Origin: Catellatospora tritici
Lineage (GTDB): Bacteria > Actinomycetota > Actinomycetes > Mycobacteriales > Micromonosporaceae
NCBI RefSeq assembly: GCF_019083965.1
Contig: NZ_JAHRCY010000015.1
Location: 62,001-126,000 of the forward strand
Reading direction: 5' to 3'
DNA: 64,000 nucleotides
Positions 22,035-28,230 of this stretch are shown here, piece after piece (position 1 is the stretch's first letter; the number at the start of each line of letters is the position of its first letter). The notes beneath the pieces were generated by a model, which searched no databases, had not been told where the DNA came from, and saw only the letters and a list, made by a program, of their open reading frames with translations. The position numbers and the translations under genes are program-made.

Positions 22035-24526
22035 GCCTCGCAGATCTCCGGGTTCTCCAGGTTGAACTCGATCAGCCCTTTCGCCGCCCGCAGCGGCTGC
22101 GCGGGCGCGACGCTCGCCGCCGCCGCCGCGCCACCACCACCGCCTGCGCCGCCTGCGCCGCCGTCAAGAAGGGGCCCTTCTACAACGGATTCCGATAAGA
22201 GGGGGCCCTTCCTTGCGCCGGTGGTTTTGGCGATGGAGGTGGCGGGGCGGGAGCGGAGGTAGTAGGTGGTCTTCAGGCCGCGACGCCAGGCGTAGGCATA
22301 CATCGAGGAGAGTTTGCCGATCTGGGGGGCGGCCATGAACAGGTTCAGCGACTGCGACTGGTCGATGTACGGGGCACGGGCCGCGGCCAGGTCGATCAGG
22401 GCGCGTTGCGGCAGCTCCCAGGCGGTGCGGAAGCGGGAACGCAACTCGGCCGGGATCTCCTGGATGTCGGCGACGGAGCCCTCGGCCGACAGGATCCGCT
22501 CGCGCAACGCCTCGGTCCACAGGCCCCGCGCCTTCAGCTCGTCCACCAGGTAGCGGTTGACCTGCAGGAACTCGCCGGACAGGGTTTCGCGCTTGAACAC
22601 GTTGGCCACCGGCGGCTCGATGCACTCGGCGCAGCCCGCGATCGAGGCGATGGTGGCGGTCGGCGCGATCGCGACGAGCAGCGAGTTGCGCAGCCCGGTG
22701 CGGGCGACCTTCTCGCGCAGCGCCGCCCAGGCCTCCGGGCGGGTGTGCGCCGCGTCGGCCCAGTGGTCGGGGTGCAGCACGCCGCGTGCGGCCCGGGTGT
22801 CGGCGTAGGACGGGTGCGCGCCGAGGCGCACGGCCAGGTCGGCGCTGGTGTCGTACGCCGCGAGCGCGATCTCCTCGGCGATGCGGGTGGACAGGGCCAG
22901 CGCCTCGGGCGAGTCGAAGTCCAGGCCGAGCGTGGAGAAGACGTCGGCCAGCCCCATCACGCCCAGGCCGATCGGCCGCCAGCGGCTGTTGGCCCCGGCC
23001 GCCTCGCCGGTCGGGTAGTAGGACAGGTCGATGGTCCGGTCCAGCACCCGCACGGCGACGGTGACCGTGTCGCGCAGCCCGGCCCAGTCGACGCCGTCGG
23101 GGCCGCAGTGGGCGGCCAGGTTGATCGAGCCCAGGTTGCAGACCGCGGTCTCGCCGTCGCTGGTCACCTCGAGGATCTCGGTGCACAGGTTGGACAGGTG
23201 CACCGTGTTGCCGGGCACCGCGGTCTGGTTGCAGGTGCGGTTGGCGGCGTCCTTGAACGTCATCCAGCCGTTGCCGGTCTGAGCCAGGGTGCGCATCATC
23301 CGGCCGTACAGCTCACGGGCGGGCAGCGTACGCACGGCCAGCCCGGCCGCCTCGGCGGCCCGGTACGCCGCGTCGAACTGCTCGCCCCACAGGTCGACCA
23401 GCTGCGGCACGTCCTTGGGGTCGAACAGCGACCAGCTCGCGTCGGCCTCGACCCGGCGCATGAACTCGTCGGGCACCCAGTTGGCCAGGTGCAGGTTGTG
23501 GGTGCGACGGCTCTCGTCGCCGGTCGAGTCGCGCAGCTGTAGGAAGTCGTCCAGGTCGGCGTGCCAGGTCTCCAGGTAGACGCAGGCCGCGCCCTTGCGG
23601 CGGCCGCCCTGGTTGACCGCGGCGACGCTGGCGTCCAGGGTGCGCAGCCACGGCACGATGCCGTTGGACAGGCCGTTGGTGCCCCGGATCAGCGAGCCCC
23701 GGGAGCGGATGCGCGACCAGGCCACCCCGATGCCCCCGGCGTACTTGGACAGCCGGGCGATCTGGCCGTACCGCTCGTAGATCGACTCGAGCTCGTCGCG
23801 GGGCGAGTCGAGCAGGAAACAGCTGCTCAGCTGCGGGCGGCGGGCACCGGCGTTGAACAGCGTCGGCGAACTGGGCAGGTAGGCCAGGCGGCTGAGGATG
23901 GCGTACAGCCGGGCGACCTCGGCGACGCTGCCGGGCAGGCGCAGCCCGGCGGTGCTCGCGCTGCCGACCTCGCCCATCAGCCCGCACGCCACCCGCAGCA
24001 GGAAGTGCTGCGGCGTCTCCAGCACGCGCCGGGTCACCGGGTGGCGTAGCAGGTAGCGGTCGTAGACGGTGCGCAGGCCGAAGTACTCGAAGCGGTCGTC
24101 GGCGGTCGGGTCGACGAGTTCGGCCAGCTCGGCGGAGTTGACGGCCACGAACGCGGCCAGGTCGTCGGCGAGCAGGCCCGCCTCGTGGCCGGCCCGCACA
24201 GAGTCGGCGAAGTCGCGTACGCCCTGGGTCGCGGCCTCGTCGACGATGTGCACGGCGAGCAGGCGCGCGGCGAGTCTGCTGTACGAAGGCTCCCGCACCA
24301 CCAGCGCCGCGGCGGTCTCGATGGCGCGCAGCCGCAGGTCGGCTTCGGTGGCGCCGGGCCACACCCCCGCCACCACGGGCGCGAGCACCGTGTCGGGGTC
24401 GAGGTCGGGCAGGCCCTCGGCCGCCGCCTCGAGCTGCTGTGCGAGTCTGTCCGCCGGTGCGGCTTCCCAGGTCGTGCCGGTCTGCTTACCCGCAGTGGGT
24501 GTACCGGCCAGAATCGTGCTGGTCAA
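22025..24526 (-). CDS. nrdA: Ribonucleoside-diphosphate reductase alpha subunit, class Ia (NrdA), with in-frame repeat element
   Basis: About 833 residues; oxygen-dependent, B12-independent reductase of ribonucleoside diphosphates. Active-site cysteines Cys236 (QLSSCFLL) and Cys463 (AVCNLGSINLA), the radical Cys448 with Asn446 and Glu450 (LSNLCTEILE), tyrosines YY at 755-756, and C-terminal redox CEAC (829-832) are all present. The N-terminal VxKRDGRxxxFD ATP-cone hairpin is not recognisable. Residues ~771-790 (ARKGPLLSESVVEGPLLDGG) come from a family-A palindromic repeat, followed by a Gly/Ala-rich linker before the CxxC tail. Start TTG 24526 with GAGGGG upstream; the frame to 25072 is rejected because it runs through the riboswitch. 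Translationally coupled to nrdB. Confidence 0.93.
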   Translation of the reverse strand: MTSTILAGTPTAGKQTGTTWEAAPADRLAQQLEAAAEGLPDLDPDTVLAPVVAGVWPGATEADLRLRAIETAAALVVREPSYSRLAARLLAVHIVDEAATQGVRDFADSVRAGHEAGLLADDLAAFVAVNSAELAELVDPTADDRFEYFGLRTVYDRYLLRHPVTRRVLETPQHFLLRVACGLMGEVGSASTAGLRLPGSVAEVARLYAILSRLAYLPSSPTLFNAGARRPQLSSCFLLDSPRDELESIYERYGQIARLSKYAGGIGVAWSRIRSRGSLIRGTNGLSNGIVPWLRTLDASVAAVNQGGRRKGAACVYLETWHADLDDFLQLRDSTGDESRRTHNLHLANWVPDEFMRRVEADASWSLFDPKDVPQLVDLWGEQFDAAYRAAEAAGLAVRTLPARELYGRMMRTLAQTGNGWMTFKDAANRTCNQTAVPGNTVHLSNLCTEILEVTSDGETAVCNLGSINLAAHCGPDGVDWAGLRDTVTVAVRVLDRTIDLSYYPTGEAAGANSRWRPIGLGVMGLADVFSTLGLDFDSPEALALSTRIAEEIALAAYDTSADLAVRLGAHPSYADTRAARGVLHPDHWADAAHTRPEAWAALREKVARTGLRNSLLVAIAPTATIASIAGCAECIEPPVANVFKRETLSGEFLQVNRYLVDELKARGLWTEALRERILSAEGSVADIQEIPAELRSRFRTAWELPQRALIDLAAARAPYIDQSQSLNLFMAAPQIGKLSSMYAYAWRRGLKTTYYLRSRPATSIAKTTGARKGPLLSESVVEGPLLDGGAGGAGGGGGAAAAASVAPAQPLRAAKGLIEFNLENPEICEACQ
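22164..22214. repeat. Family-A palindromic repeat inside nrdA (A3)
   Basis: Same ~50-bp element as the intergenic copies: AAGAAGGGGCCCTTC, then TACAACGGATTCCGATAAG, then AGGGGGCCCTTCCTT. It keeps the nrdA reading frame and has no stop on the coding strand. Closest to copy A7 (54094-54144), which shares the GGATTCCGATAAG centre. Confidence 0.92.
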
Positions 24527-24669
24527 CGCGTGCGCTACCCCTCGTCTCAAGCGGGGAACGGCACGCCGGAGCGCGGCGAAGCCCAACCTGTGGGCACGCG
24601 CGGTCCACCGTGGACCGTCCCGCGCGGCCCGGTGTGTACGACGCGCACGGGTCAGGTCCGCACGCGCAC

Positions 24670-24918
24670 GCTGGCAGGTCTTCGGACTCGTGGGCACGGC
24701 CGGTCGACGCGGCTTCGCGTGCCGCGTCTGGTCGACCCCCTTACCCGCCGCTTCCCGGACCGTACGGTCCAGTGCTGCTCCACGAGGTCGCGTCCTCGCG
24801 GGGCGGGTTCGTTCCCACTCACCGCTGCGGGGCAGTCCCGGAGTCACACCGGGTTCCCTGTTGTCACGGCAGCCTCGCGGAGGCCCGGCACAGGCCGGAC
24901 CGTCGCGAGGATGGCTGC
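24670..24918 (-). ncRNA. Cobalamin (adenosylcobalamin) riboswitch controlling nrdAB
   Basis: On the minus strand the cobalamin-riboswitch core is clear: GGGAACCCGGTGTGACTCC and GGGACTGCCCCGCAGCGGTG (around 24870-24820), then further hairpins and the B12 box GAGTCCGAAGACCTGCC (ending ~24671). The RNA begins near GGCAGCCATCCTCGCGACGG at ~24918. It ends about 145 bases before the nrdA start; that gap has a GGTCCACGGTGGACC hairpin (~24600-24615) as possible expression platform. In Streptomyces the class Ia nrdABS operon is known to be repressed by coenzyme B12 through such an RNA, because a B12-dependent class II enzyme takes over. Confidence 0.95.
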
Positions 24919-25001
24919 CGCGCGGCCCCACCCGACCCGGCCTGCGGCGATCGCGTAGAGCGACCGTCGCGGTGCCGAAGGGGTGGACCAGCGATGCCCT
25001 C

Positions 25002-25017
25002 ACACTACATCTAGTGG
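25002..25017. promoter_or_regulatory. Probable NrdR box upstream of the nrdAB transcript
   Basis: ACACTACATCTAGTGG matches the 16-bp NrdR consensus acaCwATATwTwGtgt at 13 positions by my count and is palindromic. It lies ~85 bases upstream of the riboswitch start. A degenerate partner, ACCCCACATCAAGCAC (25034-25049), is spaced 32 bases away, close to the three-turn spacing usual for paired NrdR boxes. Confidence 0.6.
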
Positions 25018-25112
25018 GTGGGCGGCGAAAGCGACCCCACATCAAGCACGGCGTGTCGTCGATGGACCACAACCGGTGGCATCAATACGTGAACGCCGTG
25101 AGCCTGCGTGAG

Positions 25113-25165
25113 CGGCCGCTCGGTGGCATCCGTAGCGAAGCGCAGGATGCCACCGAGCGGCCGCG
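25113..25165 (-). terminator. 20-bp hairpin downstream of the rhodanese gene
   Basis: A perfect inverted repeat, 25113-25132 with 25146-25165 (loop GTAGCGAAGCGCA), about 50 bases past the rhodanese stop codon. The strong stem fits a terminator that isolates nrdAB from rhodanese transcription. The arms contain a NotI-like GCGGCCGC. Confidence 0.75.
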
Positions 25166-25214
25166 GTAGCGGGCGAACCATATTTGAGCCGCGCTCGGGC
25201 TGTTGAGTGGCAGA

Positions 25215-25673
25215 TCAGCAGGCGCAGGCGGCGCCGCTGGCGGGGGCGGTCAGCGGGTCCACGGAGTTGTACCGGAGGCCGAGCGGGGTCTGGGTCGGGA
25301 AGCCCTCGCGGACCCAGTACTCATAGCCGCCGATCATCTCCTTGACCGGGTGGCCGAGGCGGGCGAAGGCCAGCGCGGCCCGGGTCGAGCCGTTGCAGCC
25401 CGGACCCCAGCAGTAGGTGACGACGACCTGGTCAGGGCCGATCAGCTCGGCGGCACGGGCCGCGATCTCGGCGGTCGGCAGGTGCACCGCGCCGGGGATG
25501 TGACCCTGCTCCCACGCTTCCCGGGAGCGGGTGTCGACCACGACCACGCCCCGCACGCCTGACTCCAGGTCGGCGCGCACGTCGGAGACGTCGGTCTCGC
25601 AGGCGAGCTTGGCGGCGAAGTGGGCGAGCGCCGCGTCAGGGTTGGCGGGCGGCGTGGACAGGACGGCGGACAT
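25215..25673 (-). CDS. Rhodanese-like sulfurtransferase domain protein
   Basis: 152-residue single-domain rhodanese. Signature segments: VVVVDTRSREAWEQGHIPGA (44-62) and the active-site loop VTYCWGPGCNGSTRAA with Cys88; a second Cys93 in the loop is unusual and could form a resolving pair. The protein ends in SGAACAC, a cysteine-rich tail that might bind metal (inference). Start ATG 25673 has AGGAGAAAC. Divergent from the GlxA-type regulator (127-base gap), a common pairing in which the regulator controls a sulfur or aldehyde-stress gene. Terminated by the 25113-25165 hairpin. Confidence 0.9.
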   Translation of the reverse strand: MSAVLSTPPANPDAALAHFAAKLACETDVSDVRADLESGVRGVVVVDTRSREAWEQGHIPGAVHLPTAEIAARAAELIGPDQVVVTYCWGPGCNGSTRAALAFARLGHPVKEMIGGYEYWVREGFPTQTPLGLRYNSVDPLTAPASGAACAC

Positions 25674-25799
25674 GGCGTTTCTCCTGGTGGTCGATGGTCG
25701 GTGGTCGGTGGTCGGCGGTCCGGTGGACAAGGACCATCCTGCGGGCGTACGCGATCGGGCAGAAGTGGCGGTAACGCCGCTGTCCGCTAACATTTCGCC

Positions 25800-26783
25800 A
25801 TGCCGACCTCCGTCCGCCTGGAGACCCGCCGCCGCCATCGCGTCGCCGTGCTGGCCTTCGCCGGGATGGCCCCGTTCGAGCTGGGCTGCGTGGTCGAGGT
25901 GTTCGCGCTGGACCGTCCCGAACTCGGCGTGCCCTGGTACGAGCTGGCCGTCTGCGCCGAGACACCCGAGCCGCTGCCCGCCGTCGGCGGATTCGCCATC
26001 ACCGCCGCGCACGGGCTGGACGTGCTCGCCGCCGCCGACACCGTGATCGTGCCCGGGGTGGCCGATGTCAGCTCGGCCGTCTCGGCCGAGCTGGTCGCGG
26101 CGCTGCGTGCCGCCGCGAACCGCGGCGCGCGGATCGTGTCGATCTGCTCGGGCGCGTTCGCGCTGGCCGCCGCCGGGCTGCTGGACGGGCTGGCCGCCAC
26201 CACGCACTGGCGCTACGCCGCCCTGCTGCGCGAACGCTACCCGCTGGTCGAGGTCACCCCGGACGTGCTGTACGTCGACAACGGACAGATCGTCACCAGT
26301 GCGGGCAGCGCCGCCGGACTGGATCTGTGCCTGCACCTGGTGCGGCGCGACCACGGGGCGCAGGTGGCCAACAGCGTGGCCCGGCGACTGGTGCTGCCGC
26401 CGCACCGCGACGGCGGGCAGGCGCAGTTCATCGAGTCCCCGGTGCGGGAACTGCCCGGCGACGACGGCGTGGCCCGCGCGATGACCTGGGCCTTGGCCCA
26501 CCTGGACCAGCCGCTGTCGGTGGATGCGCTGGCCGCACGGGCGCACATGTCACCCCGGACGTTCCTGCGCCACTTCGCCCGGCACACCGGGACCAGCCCG
26601 ATCCGGTGGCTGATCGAGCAGCGGATCGCGGCGAGCCTGCCGCTGCTGGAGGCCGCCGACACGCCGGTGGAGGCGGTCGCCACGGCGGTGGGCTTCGACA
26701 GCCCGGTCACCTTCCGGCATCACTTCGGACGGTGCATGCGCACGTCGCCCTCCGCCTACCGGCGCACGTTCCGCGGACGGTGA
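25800..26783 (+). CDS. GlxA-type transcriptional regulator (DJ-1/PfpI domain plus AraC HTH)
   Basis: 327 residues. The N-terminal half is a DJ-1/PfpI amidotransferase-like ligand domain with the nucleophile-elbow cysteine in IVSICSGAFALAAAG and the flanking TTHWRYA. The C-terminal ~100 residues form an AraC double HTH (LSVDALAARAHMSPRTFLRHF and VEAVATAVGFDSPVTFRHHF). Divergent from the rhodanese gene, which it probably regulates. The Streptomyces nrdABS operon includes an AraC-like gene, nrdS; here an AraC-family gene lies on the opposite strand close to nrdAB, but separated by rhodanese, so a link is speculative. A strong bidirectional terminator follows immediately. Confidence 0.92.
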   Translation: MPTSVRLETRRRHRVAVLAFAGMAPFELGCVVEVFALDRPELGVPWYELAVCAETPEPLPAVGGFAITAAHGLDVLAAADTVIVPGVADVSSAVSAELVAALRAAANRGARIVSICSGAFALAAAGLLDGLAATTHWRYAALLRERYPLVEVTPDVLYVDNGQIVTSAGSAAGLDLCLHLVRRDHGAQVANSVARRLVLPPHRDGGQAQFIESPVRELPGDDGVARAMTWALAHLDQPLSVDALAARAHMSPRTFLRHFARHTGTSPIRWLIEQRIAASLPLLEAADTPVEAVATAVGFDSPVTFRHHFGRCMRTSPSAYRRTFRGR

Positions 26784-26817
26784 GCCCGGTCGGTCCGCCC
26801 CGACGAACCGACCGGGC
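26784..26817. terminator. Bidirectional terminator after the GlxA-type gene
   Basis: GCCCGGTCGGT (26784-26794) and ACCGACCGGGC (26807-26817) form an 11-bp perfect stem with a 12-base loop. It starts right after the regulator stop (+) and lies seven bases past the stop of the leftward small peptide gene, so it serves both. Confidence 0.85.
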
Positions 26818-26823
26818 ACCGGC

Positions 26824-26964
26824 TCAGCAGCAGTGGATGCCGAGGCCGTGCTGTGCCGCGGCCGTCCGGTCCCCGGCGGGGCCGGTGCCGCCCCCGTAAA
26901 ACGGCACCGGTCCCGCCAGGCCCAGCGTCGCGAACAGCGCCGGCGTCGCCATCACCCTGCGCAT
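26824..26964 (-). CDS. Small peptide gene with terminal Cys-Cys (46 residues, unrecognised)
   Basis: An ATG at 26964 preceded by CGGGAGAAACGC (a ribosome site almost identical to the one before the rhodanese gene) opens 46 codons: MRRVMATPALFATLGLAGPV, then a Gly/Pro/Thr-rich middle (FYGGGTGPAGDRT) and the end AAAQHGLGIHCC. The first 20 residues are basic then hydrophobic, as in a short signal or anchor sequence. The terminator at 26784-26817 follows seven bases after the stop, and a 148-base gap upstream can hold a promoter, so it looks like a real stand-alone unit. I do not recognise the family. The HCC end suggests metal binding, disulfide formation or post-translational modification; none is shown. 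Confidence 0.6.
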   Translation of the reverse strand: MRRVMATPALFATLGLAGPVPFYGGGTGPAGDRTAAAQHGLGIHCC

Positions 26965-27112
26965 CGCGTTTCTCCCGAGTTCCCACCGCCCTTACCTACA
27001 GGACACGCGTTGAGGCCACTCGATGGTTGCCATCTTGCGCGAACTTGTATCCGTTGGTAGAAAAGTTTCGCTGCGCGGGTTCCATCCACCACACCACTGT
27101 GGAGCGAACCCC

Positions 27113-28186
27113 ATGTCCTCACTGTCCCGACGCAACGTCTTCCGGGGTGCCGTCCTGCTCGGCACCGGCGCCGCCCTGGGCGGACTCGAACTGAGCATCG
27201 CCGGTCCGGCCGCCGCCGCGATCGCCGCCCCGACCATCGCCAGCTGCGCCACCTGGGGTGCGCGCAACCCGTCCTCGACGCTGTCGCAGATCGCCACCGA
27301 CGCCAATAAGATCATCATTCACCACACGGCGACGGCGAACTCCACCGACTACTCGCAGGCACACGCGTACGCGCTGGCCAAGTCCATTCAGAACTACCAC
27401 ATGGACAGCAACGGCTGGTCCGACACCGGCCAGCACTTCACGGTCAGCCGCGGCGGGTTCATCACCGAGGGCCGCCACTACAGCCTGTCCCACCTGACCA
27501 GCGGCAACGGCATGGTGGTCGGGGCGCACTGCCCCGGCCAGAACGACCAGGCCATCGGTATCGAGAACGAGGGCACCTACACCTCGACCACCCCGCCGAC
27601 CGCGCTGTTCAACAAGCTCGTCGACCTGTGCGCCTACATCTGCGACCGGTACGGCATCGCCGCCACGAAAATCTACGGCCACCGCGACTTCATCTCCACC
27701 GAGTGCCCCGGCGACGCCTTCTACGCCCAGCTGCCCGCGCTGCGCTCGGCCGTCGCGGCCAAGCTCTCCGGCGGCACCGCCTGGTCGACCATCGTGGACA
27801 ACAGCTCGGCAGGGTTCAGCGCCTCGGCGAGCTGGGGCACCTCCACCTACTCCACCCAGCGCTACGGCGCCGACTACCGGTACGCCACCCCGGTCGCGGC
27901 CAGCGATCCCGCCTACTACTCGGCCACCCTGCCCAGCGCCGGCAACTACAAGATCGAGACTTGGTACCCCGCCGATCCCGGCTACAACGCGGCCACCCCG
28001 TTCATCGTGTACAGCTCGGCCGGCAGCCAGACCGTGACGGTGAACCAGACCAGCGGCGGCGGCGCGTGGCGCAGCCTCGGCACGTTCGCGTTCTCCGCCG
28101 GGGCGCAGCAGCTCGTCGCCGTGAGCCGATGGACCTCCGGCACCCAGTACGTCGTCGCCGACGCCCTCCGGATCACCCAGGCCTGA
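27113..28186 (+). CDS. Exported PGRP-type N-acetylmuramoyl-L-alanine amidase with C-terminal accessory domain
   Basis: 357 residues. A twin-arginine signal (SRRNVFRGAVLLGTGAALGG) directs export. The amidase_2/PGRP domain (~45-215) has zinc ligands His70 or 71 (KIIIHHTA), His190 (YGHRDF) and Cys198 (STECPGD), and cuts between muramic acid and L-Ala in peptidoglycan. Residues ~230-357 match golvesin/xanthan-lyase-type C-terminal beta domains (STIVDNSSAGFSASASWG ... WYPADPGYNAATPF ... VVADALRI), likely for substrate or wall binding. ATG 27113 has TGGAGCG upstream. A 12-bp terminator follows, shared with the convergent SARP gene. Confidence 0.92.
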   Translation: MSSLSRRNVFRGAVLLGTGAALGGLELSIAGPAAAAIAAPTIASCATWGARNPSSTLSQIATDANKIIIHHTATANSTDYSQAHAYALAKSIQNYHMDSNGWSDTGQHFTVSRGGFITEGRHYSLSHLTSGNGMVVGAHCPGQNDQAIGIENEGTYTSTTPPTALFNKLVDLCAYICDRYGIAATKIYGHRDFISTECPGDAFYAQLPALRSAVAAKLSGGTAWSTIVDNSSAGFSASASWGTSTYSTQRYGADYRYATPVAASDPAYYSATLPSAGNYKIETWYPADPGYNAATPFIVYSSAGSQTVTVNQTSGGGAWRSLGTFAFSAGAQQLVAVSRWTSGTQYVVADALRITQA

Positions 28187-28196
28187 CCAACCCTTT

Positions 28197-28225
28197 CCCA
28201 CCCTGCCCCAAGCGGGCGGGGTGGG
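28197..28225. terminator. Bidirectional terminator between amidase and SARP genes
   Basis: CCCACCCTGCCC (28197-28208) pairs with GGGCGGGGTGGG (28214-28225), one G-U pair, five-base loop. It sits between two convergent genes (stops at 28186 and 28231). Confidence 0.85.
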
Positions 28226-28230
28226 CCGGG

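Noticed and set aside
24527..25072. N-terminal extension of nrdA
   Set aside because: The 182 extra codons translate the cobalamin riboswitch and NrdR box; Arg-rich and unlike any NrdA.
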